From CAMFLJ01 sp965279255 (GTDB lineage Bacteria > Actinomycetota > Acidimicrobiia > Acidimicrobiales > Acidimicrobilacustridaceae), in assembly GCA_965279255.1 (NCBI GenBank), contig OZ257146.1:62001-126000 (forward strand): a DNA stretch of 64,000 bases, written 5' to 3'. The position numbers were made by a program, and so were the translations under genes. The notes beneath the pieces are model-generated. The model was not told the DNA's origin, searched no databases, and saw only the letters and a list, made by a program, of their open reading frames with translations. The stretch's first letter is position 1, and every line of letters begins with the position of its first letter. Shown here one piece after another: positions 24,415-33,290 of the stretch.

Positions 24415-24776
24415 GACGTCGGGCCCTCGAGCAGCTTGCGGAGCTGCTCGGCTTCGGCGGGGTCGAGGCTGCTGACGAAGCGTCCGATAGTCGCCATGCG
24501 GTCCGAGCTGCGGCTGAGCTGATCCCGCATCCGGGAGGCCGCGAGATCGGCCTCGGAGACCGTCGCGCTGTAGGCGTAGGCGCGGCCCTGCTTCACCCGC
24601 TCGGCCAGGCCCTTGGTCCACAGGCGCGCCAGGATCGTCATCACGGTCGTGTAGGCGACATCGGCGTCGATGCTCTCGAGGACCTGGGCCGGGGTCTGGG
24701 GCGTCCCGGCGCGCCAGAGCGCGGAAAGGACCTCGGATTCGAGGCTCCCCATCGGTCGTCGTGATGGTGTCGTCAT
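24411..24776 (-). CDS. BlaI/MecI/CopY family repressor
   Basis: A 121-residue winged-helix repressor: MGSLESEVLSALWRAG, then TPAQVLESI, and the recognition region VAYTTVMTILARLWTKGLAER, all typical of BlaI/MecI/CopY. The C-terminal dimer region (FVSSLDPAEAEQLRKLLE) is also typical. It lacks the CxCx4CxC metal hook of classical CopY, so control is probably by proteolysis by the co-translated M56 protease. Dyads of BlaI-like form at 23449 and 25551 are its probable targets. Confidence 0.9.
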   Translation of the reverse strand: MTTPSRRPMGSLESEVLSALWRAGTPQTPAQVLESIDADVAYTTVMTILARLWTKGLAERVKQGRAYAYSATVSEADLAASRMRDQLSRSSDRMATIGRFVSSLDPAEAEQLRKLLEGPTS

Positions 24777-24882
24777 CGGTGGTCACCCATGTGTGGACCG
24801 CGGCTGGCGGTGAGGACCAGTGGCGGGCTGAACGGCGAACGGATGCTACGGCACTGCCCTCGGGAGAGGGCCCTCACTGGCC

Positions 24883-25524
24883 CTACTGCGCCTGGGCCAG
24901 GAGCTTGGTCATGGCGTCGATCTCGAGCTGCTGGCTGGTGATGATCGACTCGGCCATGACCTTGGTCGGGCCGTACTTGCCGCCGGTGACCTCGTCGCGG
25001 GCCATGGTGATCGCGCCCTCGTGGTGCTGGATCATCATCTCCAGCCACATCGTGTCGAAGTCGGCGCCGGTCGCGTTCTCCAGGCGAGCCATGTCGGCAT
25101 CGCTCATCATCCCGGACATCATCATCCCGTCCATGCCGTCCATGCTGTGGTCCGCGCCGCCCTCGCCGGTGCTGTCCGGCACAGGCTGACCCCAGGTCTC
25201 GAGCCAGTTCGTGAGCTGCTCGATCTCCGGCGCCTGGGCCGCCTTGATCTCGGTGGCGAGCTTCGTGACGTCCGGGTCGGTGCTCTGAGTCAGCGCCACG
25301 TCGGCCATGACGATCGCCTGGGCGTGATGCGGGATCATCCCCTGGGCGAAGGCGACGTCGGTTGCGTTGAACTCGGCGTCGGCCGGGATCGCAGCGGCGC
25401 TGGCCGTGGTGGACGTCGTCGTCATGCCCATGCTCCCGTGGTCGCTCGAGCTCGAGCAGGCTCCGAACACGAGACCGGCGGCGAGCACGGCAGCACCGGC
25501 GGCGGGCAGAAGGCGGGTCTTCAC
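24883..25524 (-). CDS. DUF305 lipoprotein
   Basis: A 213-residue exported protein. It has a lipoprotein signal with lipobox FGAC near residue 23, a Ser/Thr/Met linker, then two DUF305 repeats, each with the hallmark Met/His motif (FAQGMIPHHAQAI and WLEMMIQHHEGAI). A Met/Asp-rich loop (SMDGMDGMMMSGMM) lies between them. DUF305 proteins are ferritin-like four-helix proteins, repeatedly found with copper-resistance genes. The His/Met content fits periplasmic copper binding. The GTG start has GGAGGATCCCT in front, and a BlaI-type dyad lies 27 bp upstream. Confidence 0.88.
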   Translation of the reverse strand: MKTRLLPAAGAAVLAAGLVFGACSSSSDHGSMGMTTTSTTASAAAIPADAEFNATDVAFAQGMIPHHAQAIVMADVALTQSTDPDVTKLATEIKAAQAPEIEQLTNWLETWGQPVPDSTGEGGADHSMDGMDGMMMSGMMSDADMARLENATGADFDTMWLEMMIQHHEGAITMARDEVTGGKYGPTKVMAESIITSQQLEIDAMTKLLAQAQ

Positions 25525-25550
25525 AGGGATCCTCCACGGGGGAACGAGAA

Positions 25551-25569
25551 CTACGACACGTCGTCGTAG
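25551..25569. promoter_or_regulatory. BlaI/CopY-type operator dyad, site B
   Basis: CTACGAC (25551-25557), spacer ACGTC, GTCGTAG (25563-25569). It has the same 7-5-7 layout and the same arm sequence as site A, in the 81-bp gap between the CopC-CopD gene and the DUF305 gene, upstream of the latter. Confidence 0.75.
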
Positions 25570-25605
25570 GTTAGTGGTCCAATCGGTCCCGGTGGGAGTC
25601 GGGGT

Positions 25606-27129
25606 TCAGGTCGGGTTCGAGACGACCAGCAGTGCGGTGAGCGCCAGCACGACTCCGAAGAGCACGGCCTCCACGGTGACGGTGCGACGGAAGCGCTCGC
25701 TGTCGTCTGGATCGTTTCGTGCAAGCGCAGGCACCAGGACCCGGTGGTTGTGCGACCCGATGGCCGCGATCACGGCGACCACCACGACCTTCACGCTCAG
25801 CAGCCGCCCGAACTCGGTGGACCACAGGGCACTGACCTCGCCGAGGATGGCCCACGCGAGGGCCAACCCGGTGACGGCGACGACCGCGAGCGCCCAGCCG
25901 GCCATGACTGAGAAGCGTGTGCCGAGCAGTCGGGCATCGAGCGGCTCGCCCCGTCGGCGCCGCCCCCACAACGTGAGCGCCAGCATGAAGGTGCCCGCTG
26001 CCCACAGCCCGCCCGCCACCAGGTGACCCGCGTCGGAGGCGAGCACCACGAGCCGAGGACCCACCGTGGACGTGTGGCCGATGAACGCCTCGGATGCGAC
26101 AAGCAGGACCGCGCCGAGGAAGGCGACCGGTGACGCCTCCACCCGCAGACGAGTGAGAGGCGCCGTCTCGATCTGGGGCACCAACATCGTCGACGTACCG
26201 CCGTAGGGCCCGAAGTCCGGGCCCGGGGCGGCCGGGTCGAACCGTTCCAGCGTGTCGGAACTGTCATCGAGGTCGATCTTCAGGAAGGCCAGAACGAGCC
26301 CGGCACCCACGAGCCGCAACACAGTCCCCATCGCGAAGCTGGAGCTCGCCACGTCGCCCCATGCCGACGGCGACCAGAGCGCACCCGTGCGGCCACCGCT
26401 GAACACGACGACCTGGGCCAACCACTCGACGACCGCCCCGGCCGCCACGACGAGCACGGCGCGGCGCACGTAGAACACGAGCCTTCGGCCCTCAGCCGCC
26501 GTGCCCCGATGGACCCAGGCGAGGTAGCCCAGGCCGCCGACGCAGAACAGCAGCGCCAGATACACGAGCCAGCGGGCGGTCGTCCCTGCATGATCGAAGA
26601 AGCCCTTCGGCGGGGCGTCACCGCTCGACGTGGCTGAGGTCAGCGTCTCGGAGACGGCGTCCACCGGGGCTGGATCCAGGCTGATCGTCGGATCGGAGCC
26701 CGTGGGCGTCGCGGCGGCGACGGCGTTGACTGTGAAGGTGAGAGAGCCCGTCATGGTGTGCGAATCGCCCGACCGGATCGCCCAGCTCACCTTCGTCCGA
26801 CCGGCAGGCATCGGCTCGACGGTCGTGACGACCAGGACCGTGGACCCGTCGTTCTCGATCGACCCGATCGGGAGCTCCGAGCCGTCCTGGGCGGTGACGG
26901 CGAACTGGTCCTCGACCGGGTCAGCCGCCCCGGTGAAGGTCAGCCGGATCTCCGAGATCGGACCATCGACCGTCGTCACATTGGCCGGATCGCTCTCCGC
27001 CAGACCGATGTGGGCCGACGCCGGTGAGGCGAGCAGAACCACGAGGGCAGCAACGAGAGCCAATGTCATGCCGACCTGCAGCGGTAGGGCCCGGGCCGAC
27101 GTACGAGCAGACCTCGTTCGGAACGACAT
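25606..27129 (-). CDS. CopC-CopD fusion copper-resistance protein
   Basis: A 507-residue protein. It has a signal peptide ending ASPASAHIGL, which leaves the N-terminal His that CopC proteins use for Cu(II). A CopC beta-sandwich follows (about residues 36-130: LAESDPAN, VSWAIRSGDSHTMTGSLTF), then a linker and a CopD membrane domain with about eight helices. Such fusions (YcnJ/CopCD) bind periplasmic copper and pass it through the membrane. A half-site resembling the BlaI dyad (GTAGTAG, 27140-27146) lies just upstream but no full dyad. Divergent to the SHOCT gene. Confidence 0.9.
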   Translation of the reverse strand: MSFRTRSARTSARALPLQVGMTLALVAALVVLLASPASAHIGLAESDPANVTTVDGPISEIRLTFTGAADPVEDQFAVTAQDGSELPIGSIENDGSTVLVVTTVEPMPAGRTKVSWAIRSGDSHTMTGSLTFTVNAVAAATPTGSDPTISLDPAPVDAVSETLTSATSSGDAPPKGFFDHAGTTARWLVYLALLFCVGGLGYLAWVHRGTAAEGRRLVFYVRRAVLVVAAGAVVEWLAQVVVFSGGRTGALWSPSAWGDVASSSFAMGTVLRLVGAGLVLAFLKIDLDDSSDTLERFDPAAPGPDFGPYGGTSTMLVPQIETAPLTRLRVEASPVAFLGAVLLVASEAFIGHTSTVGPRLVVLASDAGHLVAGGLWAAGTFMLALTLWGRRRRGEPLDARLLGTRFSVMAGWALAVVAVTGLALAWAILGEVSALWSTEFGRLLSVKVVVVAVIAAIGSHNHRVLVPALARNDPDDSERFRRTVTVEAVLFGVVLALTALLVVSNPT

Positions 27130-27318
27130 CCGCACCACTGTAGTAGTTGGGGTGTGAGGTCCTACAAGGTGTCGGAGGTCCCGGTGCGCGGGTCGCGTTT
27201 GGGTTGCCCCGAGTCGGTACTTGTCCCCTTCCGGCTCGGTGGCCTTCGGAGGAACATGACGACGCGGACACACGCGCCCCGGTCGCTCGACTGACGGGCC
27301 GAGACCGCGGAGGACGAG

Positions 27319-27606
27319 ATGACCGCTGCACTGGCAACGCTGGCCCAGATGTCTGGCAACTACAACGACCACATGGACTGGAACAACGGTTCCGGCTGGG
27401 TGATGGTCGTCATCATGATCGTGGTGACCCTCGCCGTCGTCGGCGGCATCATCTGGGCCATCGTGTTCGCCTCGCGATCCGCACACCATCCCGGGGCCCC
27501 CGCTGCATCTACCGGCCCGAGCGCCCGCGATCTCCTCGACCAGCGCTACGCCCGCGGAGAGATCGAGACCGCCGACTACAACGAACGCCGTTCCGCGCTC
27601 GGCTGA
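27319..27606 (+). CDS. Small membrane protein with SHOCT domain
   Basis: A 95-residue protein. A short extracytoplasmic start (MSGNYNDHMDWNNGSG) is followed by one transmembrane helix (about 26-51) and a C-terminal SHOCT motif (LLDQRYARGEIETADYNERR). SHOCT peptides are short oligomerisation modules, often beside metal or stress genes. GGAGG lies just before the ATG. It sits between the CopC-CopD and multicopper oxidase genes, so a copper-linked role is plausible but unproven. Confidence 0.85.
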   Translation: MTAALATLAQMSGNYNDHMDWNNGSGWVMVVIMIVVTLAVVGGIIWAIVFASRSAHHPGAPAASTGPSARDLLDQRYARGEIETADYNERRSALG

Positions 27607-27704
27607 CGCGCCTCACCGCCCGAAAGCCAGATCCGAGCCGGCGGGCACAACGGCCCAAGGCGTCTCGCACAGATGGGCAGATCACGCCGATCCTTACCTG
27701 ATTG

Positions 27705-27720
27705 ATACCCCCGGGGGCAT
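27705..27720. promoter_or_regulatory. G/C-tract dyad before the multicopper oxidase gene (CsoR-like)
   Basis: ATACCCCCGGGGGCAT, an almost perfect palindrome centred 20 bp before the ATG. CsoR-type operators have this form (TA plus C-run, G-run plus TA). The site would cover the promoter or ribosome-entry region. Confidence 0.5.
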
Positions 27721-27731
27721 ACGTTCACCCC

Positions 27732-29285
27732 ATGGAGCCGAACCGAGATCTGTCTGGAGCCCTTCGCCACGAGATGAGTCGCCGGTCGGTCCTGCGCCTC
27801 GCCGGCGTCGGGGTGCTCCTCGCCGGGACGGGGACGCTCGCATCGTGCATGTCATCCGGCAGCTCGTCATCGACGAGCAGCGCCGGCTCTGCAGGCGGAT
27901 CGGCGGGGGACGCCTTCGTGGGCCCCGCAGTGCTGACGAGCAGCAGCGGTCGACTCGATCTCGCTCTTACCGCAGGGGCGCTCTCGCTGCCGTGGGGCAC
28001 AGGCTCGCGGTACGCGTTGGGCTACAACGGCTCGGTTCCGGGACCGACCCTTCGGGTCCGCCCCGGCGACATCATGACGGTGCGCCTGGTGAACCAGCTG
28101 GATGAGCCGACCAACCTCCACACCCACGGGCTGCACGTGTCGCCCGAAGGCTCGAGCGACAACATCTTCGTGATGGTCGAGCCAGGCCAGGAGCACACCT
28201 ACGAGTACCGCATTCCGGCCGATCACCCCAGCGGGACGTTCTGGTATCACCCGCACCATCACGGGACCGTCGCCTCACAGGTCTTCGGGGGTATGGCCGG
28301 CGCCATCATCGTCGATGACGTCATCGACGACGCCCTCGTCGCGACGACCGAACGGGTCGTGGTCCTCTCCGATCCGAAGATCGGCTCAGACGCCGGTGTC
28401 CTGACGGCGACCAACGCAGAGAAGATGCAGGGCCGCGAGGGTGACGTCATCCTCGTGAACGGCATCCTCCAACCCCGCATCGATGCCCGAGCAGGCAGCG
28501 TCGAACGCTGGCGGATCATCAACGCCAGTCCGTCGCGCTACTACCGACTGACGACCAGCGGCGCTGCCATGCAGCTGATCGCCTCCGACCAGGGTCGCCT
28601 CGCTGCGCCCCTCGCCGTTTCCGAGATCGTGCTCACCCCCGGGCAGAGGGCCGAGGTGCTCGTGGCGCTCGACCGGACTGGAACCGTCACCCTGTCCACC
28701 ACCGACGTGTCGAGAGGGTCGATGGGCATGGGCGGAGGCGGCATGGGCGGAGGCGGCATGGGCGGCGGGATGATGGGCGGCAACAGCAACAGCTCGAGCT
28801 CCGGCGGGGGTCTGGTGGACCTGCTCACCGTCGCTGTTGGGACCGCCGATCAGGCCAGCTCGGTGACCCCGCCCACCCGGTTGCGTACCGTGCCCGAGGC
28901 GCCGGCCAGCTCGGTGACCAATCGACGAGCGCTCACGCTGGGCCAGATGAGCATGGGCAACTCGGAGTTCGTCATCGACGGGCGATCGTTCGAGTCGGGG
29001 CGGGTGGACGAGTCGGTCACGCTGGGCACCACCGAGGAGTGGACGCTGCGCAACCAGTCGATGATGGATCACCCCTTCCACCTCCACGTCTGGCCGTTCA
29101 TCGTGGTGGACCGCAGCGATGCCACCGCGGTCGATCCCGGCTGGCGCGACACCGTGAACGTGCCTGCCGGCCAGTCCGTCACCATTCGGATCCCGTTCCA
29201 GGACTTCGCAGGAACCACCGTGTACCACTGCCACATCCTCGACCACGAGGACCTCGGCATGATGGGCACGATCCAAGTCGGCTGA
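27732..29285 (+). CDS. Tat-exported multicopper oxidase
   Basis: A 517-residue three-domain multicopper oxidase. The N-terminus has a twin-arginine signal (SRRSVLRLAG) ending in a lipobox-like TLASC, so it is probably a Tat lipoprotein. All copper-binding motifs are present: HTHGLH, WYHPHHHG, HPFHLHVWPF and HCHILDHEDLGMM. Met/Gly-rich repeats (around residues 335-355, GGGGMGGGMM) recall the Met-rich copper gate of CueO-type enzymes. It likely oxidises Cu(I) to less toxic Cu(II) outside the membrane. The ATG is chosen over an upstream TTG because it directly precedes the Tat signal region. Confidence 0.93.
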   Translation: MEPNRDLSGALRHEMSRRSVLRLAGVGVLLAGTGTLASCMSSGSSSSTSSAGSAGGSAGDAFVGPAVLTSSSGRLDLALTAGALSLPWGTGSRYALGYNGSVPGPTLRVRPGDIMTVRLVNQLDEPTNLHTHGLHVSPEGSSDNIFVMVEPGQEHTYEYRIPADHPSGTFWYHPHHHGTVASQVFGGMAGAIIVDDVIDDALVATTERVVVLSDPKIGSDAGVLTATNAEKMQGREGDVILVNGILQPRIDARAGSVERWRIINASPSRYYRLTTSGAAMQLIASDQGRLAAPLAVSEIVLTPGQRAEVLVALDRTGTVTLSTTDVSRGSMGMGGGGMGGGGMGGGMMGGNSNSSSSGGGLVDLLTVAVGTADQASSVTPPTRLRTVPEAPASSVTNRRALTLGQMSMGNSEFVIDGRSFESGRVDESVTLGTTEEWTLRNQSMMDHPFHLHVWPFIVVDRSDATAVDPGWRDTVNVPAGQSVTIRIPFQDFAGTTVYHCHILDHEDLGMMGTIQVG

Positions 29286-29413
29286 GACCGGGCAGCCAAG
29301 GCGGGCGGTGCCAGACGGCCCGGGTCGTCATCAACGACGACCAGGAATGACGGTCAGACCGAGGCGCGGTTTCGTCCCTTCGATCCGGGGCCACACGGGG
29401 CGAGGGTTCGAGG

Positions 29414-30439
29414 TCAGTGGCTGTGGCCGTGATGGATGTCGGGGTAGTGCGGGTGTGCGTGGTCGATGGGCTCGTGGGTGTGCCTGTGGGTGTGGCGACC
29501 GGCCACCTGCGGCGAGTGCGGATGCTGGTGGTGGGCATCGTCGTGGCTGTGCTCGTGCTCGTGTTCGAGCGCCACGTGGTGGTGTCGGTGGCTGTGGGTG
29601 GTCTGGAGCGACAGGGCGACCCCGACCGACGCGATGCCCAACGCCACGATCTGGGTTGTTGACGCGGGTTCGCCGAGGAGTGTCCAGGAGATGACCGCGC
29701 CGACGAACGGGGCGATGGCGAAGATGACCTGGCCTCGGGCTGCTCCGAGGTCACGGGCGCCCTTGACCCACAGGGTGATCGACAGTCCGTAGCCGACTGC
29801 GCCGATGGCCAGCGCGGCGGCGACGCGGGGAACAGTGACGCCGGCCGCTCCGAAGATGACGAGCCCGAGCAGGAGGTTGGCAGTGCCGGCGACCGAGCCT
29901 TTGGCGAAGGTGATCTGCTCGGGGGCGAGTTGGTCGATGTGGGCGGTGGCGCTGTTGTCGATTCCCCAGGCGATGCAGGCGCCGATTACCAGTAGTCCGC
30001 CGAGTTCGAGGCCGATCCCGGGCTGCCACACCAGGAGCACTCCGGCGCCGAGGACCAGTGCGACCGAGGCCAGCATGCGACGGCCGAGGTTCTCGTGGAA
30101 CACGACCGCGGCGACCACGGTGGTGGCGACGAGCTCGAAGTTGAGCAGCAGCGAGGCTGAGGCGGCGGGGATCCGCACCAGGCCGGCAACGAGGAGCGCC
30201 GGGCCGATCGCCCCGCCGAACAGGACCGCGACCGCCAGGCGCCGGCCACCGCGTCGCAGGCCGCGCAGCGGGTGTGGATGGTGCAGGGCCGCGGGGCTTA
30301 CCGCGATCGCGGCACCGACATAGAGCAACCCGGCAAGCACGAGGGTCGGCATCTCCCCGGCCAGCCGGGACGCGGCGGGGGTCGAGGCGCCGAACAACAC
30401 AGCTGCGATCAGGCAGCGCAGCGCGCCCTTGCGAGCCAT
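29414..30439 (-). CDS. EamA/DMT-family transporter with a His-rich C-terminal tail
   Basis: A 341-residue membrane protein with ten predicted helices in two EamA (DMT) repeats, for example GASTPAASRLAG at the first and FAIAPFVGAVISWTLLGEP in the second. The last ~55 residues are cytosolic-looking and extraordinarily His-rich (HSHRHHH ... HEHEHSHDDAHHQHPH ... HHGHSH). EamA proteins export amino acids or metabolites; this tail suggests metal binding or metal control, and the gene lies directly after the copper block. The ATG is provisional (weak GGCGGG upstream); another in-frame ATG lies seven codons earlier. Confidence 0.82.
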   Translation of the reverse strand: MARKGALRCLIAAVLFGASTPAASRLAGEMPTLVLAGLLYVGAAIAVSPAALHHPHPLRGLRRGGRRLAVAVLFGGAIGPALLVAGLVRIPAASASLLLNFELVATTVVAAVVFHENLGRRMLASVALVLGAGVLLVWQPGIGLELGGLLVIGACIAWGIDNSATAHIDQLAPEQITFAKGSVAGTANLLLGLVIFGAAGVTVPRVAAALAIGAVGYGLSITLWVKGARDLGAARGQVIFAIAPFVGAVISWTLLGEPASTTQIVALGIASVGVALSLQTTHSHRHHHVALEHEHEHSHDDAHHQHPHSPQVAGRHTHRHTHEPIDHAHPHYPDIHHGHSH

Positions 30440-30541
30440 ACCCGCCAGTGTGCCAGCCATGCCCTCGAGGCCCGCTCGGCGGGTCATGGCACCCGTCGCT
30501 GGCAAGGATCGGGCCGGTACCGGGGGTGAGGATCCCGCTGG

Positions 30542-30964
30542 TCAGTCGTCGGGGTCGGTGATGGGCCGATCGTCCGGGATCGGACGGCCGATGAGGCGGG
30601 CCATCAAGGTGGGATCGCCCGGCCACGCATCGAACAGGACCCTTGGTGGTACACGGCGAGCGGCGAAGCGGAGGGCGATCGCGACCACGACCACGTCGTC
30701 CAAGGGTCCGATGACCGGAAGGAACTCTGGGATGAGGTCGATGGGGGAGATCACCCACAGGCCGGCGAAGGCCACCGCCAGCTTGGCGCTACGAGGCACG
30801 TCCGGGTGTCGGCGCAGGATCCGCACGGTCGTCACACTCGCCGGGAGGAAGCCCGCGAGGTCCTTGAGGATTCCTGGCGGAAGCCGACGTGCCAGGAGCA
30901 CCAGCACGCCCCAGGACGCCACGAGGAGTGCCGCTCCCACGATCATCGCCCGGACCCAAGGCAC
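30542..30964 (-). CDS. DUF1232 (YkvA-like) membrane protein
   Basis: About 140 residues. It has an N-terminal transmembrane helix (about 7-29), then LPPGILKDLAGFLP, and the DUF1232 core AVAFAGLWVISPIDLIPEFLPVIGPLDDVVVVAIAL (quoted here in pieces: SPIDLIPEFLPVIG and LDDVVVV). The domain's function is unknown. The GTG start is chosen to include the first helix; an ATG six codons later is possible. Upstream in-frame sequence is low-complexity and excluded. Confidence 0.78.
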   Translation of the reverse strand: MPWVRAMIVGAALLVASWGVLVLLARRLPPGILKDLAGFLPASVTTVRILRRHPDVPRSAKLAVAFAGLWVISPIDLIPEFLPVIGPLDDVVVVAIALRFAARRVPPRVLFDAWPGDPTLMARLIGRPIPDDRPITDPDD

Positions 30965-31439
30965 AGACGGACGGTACTCGTGGTCCGGGTTCGGCGACCC
31001 GCCAGCGGACTCCGGCCAGCCACCCGGGGAATGCCCGCGGGTGCTCCTCGACACGGAGACGACTGTGCCGACATCGCGCAGTTGGCTGTCACGGCGGCCT
31101 GCCATCTTCGGGCGACGAGTTGGATCAGCACTGGAGCCGAGTCGTCCCTTCGATCTGATCACCGCGGAACCCGACCGCGACGATGGCTGTCTGTTCTCGG
31201 CTCGTTCGGGATGGAGCCGAGTTCGTTCGAGGGCGGCGGCGTCCGCCACGGCCCCCATGGAACCCTTGTCCTGTACGCGATCTCGTGTCGTCGTTCTCGG
31301 ACAAGCGGCCTTGCGCGGCGCACCACCCGTGTGGCTGGCGGTCGGGTTGGTGAACGCAGTCGTCGTCGGGCTCGACGCGAGTCCGGCGGCCTCCGAGGAG
31401 GCCGCCGGACGTGTGCTGGTGCCAACTTCCGACCACGAG
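30965..31439. other. Gene-poor gap of 475 bp with one strong hairpin
   Basis: Long open frames cross this stretch on both strands, but their translations are Arg/Ser/Pro-rich and unlike proteins. One + strand piece near 31340 faintly recalls a universal stress protein start (VVVGLDASPA), but it has no start or continuation. I see only the hairpin at 31381-31410 and a weaker 8-bp inverted repeat near 31196-31220. Confidence 0.6.
31381..31410 (-). terminator. Terminator-like hairpin after the MFS gene
   Basis: GTCCGGCGGCCTC (31381-31393) and GAGGCCGCCGGAC (31398-31410) form a 13-bp perfect stem with a 4-nt loop, 30 bp beyond the stop codon of the MFS transporter gene. No T-run. Confidence 0.7.
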
Positions 31440-33050
31440 TCAGTGCATGTGGCCGTGGCCGATCTTCTGCACGGGAGCATGAGATCCCATCTCCTCGTCG
31501 ACGGAGGCGCCAGTGGTGGAGAGGGGCAGCCAAATGATCGCGATCAGCGCCGCCACGACCGCTGCGCCGACAGCAACCCAGAGCGCTCCTGTCATCGAGT
31601 CGACGAAGGCATGGCGAGCAAGAGCCTGGACCTCCGCTGCCTTCGCCGGCAGCGACCGGCTTGCCGCGAGGGCGGCGCCGATGTTGTCGGTGACGGCCCC
31701 GCGCATCTGATCGGGAACGGTTGCGACGCCGGCCAGGTCGGACTGCACCGAGCTGGTGTAGCGACTGGCGGCGATGCTGCCGATGATGGCGACGCCGAGG
31801 GCGCCACCGAGCTCCCGGACGGTGTCGTTCACCGCTGATCCGATGCCGGCCCGTGCCGGCGGCAGGGTGGCCATGATGAGCTCCGTGGCAGGGGCCATCG
31901 CGATCCCGGCTCCCAGCCCGAACAGGAAGAGGCCGATACCGGTGGGCGCGTATGACGATCCGTCGATGAACCCGGCCTGGACGGCCAGGCCCGCTGCGGC
32001 GAACACGGTGCCGGCGATGACCGCGGTGCGCCCGCCGTGCGCCGCAGCGAGGTGGGCGCCGACCCCGGTGCCGGCGATCATGCCCAGCGCTGCAGGGACC
32101 AGTGCGAAGCCAGCGGCCAGTGGCGTGTAGCCGAGGATGAACTGCAGGTACTGCGCCTGCAGGAAGACGGCCCCGGCCATCGCGAAGAACAGCGCAGCGA
32201 GGGCCACGCTGGCGGCGCTGAAGGCCGGGTGGCGGAACAGCCGCAGATCGAGCATCGGCGACTCCCGGCGGGTCTCCCAGATCAGGAACACGGTCGTGGT
32301 CATAGCCCCGAAGCCGAAGGCAGCCAGCGTCGAAGGGGAGAGCCAGCCGCTGGCTGGGCCTTCGATGATGGCGTAGACGACCGAGCCGACAGCGACGATG
32401 GAGAGCAGTGCGCCGATCGGATCGAGCCGGGTGGCATGGGGATCACGGGAGTTCGGCACGACGTGCAGCGCCCCGACGACGGCGACGGCCAGCAGGGGCA
32501 CGTTGATCCAGAACACCGCGGACCACGAGAAGCTCCGCATCAGGAACCCACCGACGATGGGGCCGAGTGCGATTCCGGCACCGCTGGCGGCGGTCCACAC
32601 AGCGATGGCCTTGGCCCTCTCACCAGGGGCGCCGAAGGCGTTCACGATGATGGAGAGCGTGGTCGGCATGATGAGCGCGCCGCCGACCCCCATGACCCCG
32701 CGAGCGGCGATCAGCACGGCGGTGGAGGGCGCGAGGGCGGCAAGCACCGAGCCGGCCAGGAACGTAGCCAGTCCGATCAGCAGGGCCGGACGCCGGCCGA
32801 ACCGGTCACCCAGGCTTCCTGCGGTGAGCAGCAGCCCGGCGAACACGATGGTGTACGCCGCCACGACCCACTGGAGCTGGGCGGCGGTCGCACCGAGATC
32901 TTCGACCAGGCGGGGTAGGGCGACGTTGATGATGGTGTGGTCGATCGAGGTCACGACCAGGGCGAGGGTGAGCACCGCCAGGATCCGCCACCGCTGGGGG
33001 TGGCTGGTGCGGGGTTCACCGAGGTCTTGGGCAGCAGGGCGTCCATGCAT
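31440..33050 (-). CDS. MFS transporter, DHA2 (EmrB/QacA) family
   Basis: A 536-residue, 14-helix drug:H+ antiporter-type protein. Motif A between helices 2 and 3 reads GSLGDRFGRRPAL, and helix 1 carries the family's D (LVVTSIDHTIINVALP); motif C-like Gly/Pro spacing follows at ASGAGIALGPIVGG. The tail ends in HGHMH. AAGGAGCAACCC precedes the ATG, a strong ribosome site. Substrates of such pumps are usually hydrophobic cations or antibiotics. Divergent to the MDR gene across 281 bp. Confidence 0.92.
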   Translation of the reverse strand: MHGRPAAQDLGEPRTSHPQRWRILAVLTLALVVTSIDHTIINVALPRLVEDLGATAAQLQWVVAAYTIVFAGLLLTAGSLGDRFGRRPALLIGLATFLAGSVLAALAPSTAVLIAARGVMGVGGALIMPTTLSIIVNAFGAPGERAKAIAVWTAASGAGIALGPIVGGFLMRSFSWSAVFWINVPLLAVAVVGALHVVPNSRDPHATRLDPIGALLSIVAVGSVVYAIIEGPASGWLSPSTLAAFGFGAMTTTVFLIWETRRESPMLDLRLFRHPAFSAASVALAALFFAMAGAVFLQAQYLQFILGYTPLAAGFALVPAALGMIAGTGVGAHLAAAHGGRTAVIAGTVFAAAGLAVQAGFIDGSSYAPTGIGLFLFGLGAGIAMAPATELIMATLPPARAGIGSAVNDTVRELGGALGVAIIGSIAASRYTSSVQSDLAGVATVPDQMRGAVTDNIGAALAASRSLPAKAAEVQALARHAFVDSMTGALWVAVGAAVVAALIAIIWLPLSTTGASVDEEMGSHAPVQKIGHGHMH

Positions 33051-33290
33051 GGGTTGCTCCTTGAGGCAGAGCTCGGTGGCTTCCGAGCTCCCTCAAGGTG
33101 TGCCGGCGCGCTGGTGGCGCACTGAGCGACCGCTGACACGGCCGCCACCGACCGGACGCGCGTCATCGACCTACCGGGCTCGTGGAGGCGAGGCCCGGCG
33201 CCCGGATGCTCTGCAGGCGCCAGTCCGGGCAACGCTCGCGTCAGTGGCGACTCAGCGCGTTGCCAGCGTTGTCCCGCACGGTTGGCGTGC

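Noticed and set aside
27130..27175. BlaI-type dyad upstream of the CopC-CopD gene
   Set aside because: Only a half-site (GTAGTAG, one mismatch to GTCGTAG). The partner half is absent at the required spacing.
31320..31440. Stretch on the + strand reading VVVGLDASPAASEEAAGRVLV, reminiscent of a universal stress protein
   Set aside because: No credible start or continuation, out of frame with any recognisable domain, and it coincides with a GC hairpin downstream of the MFS gene. Treated as chance.
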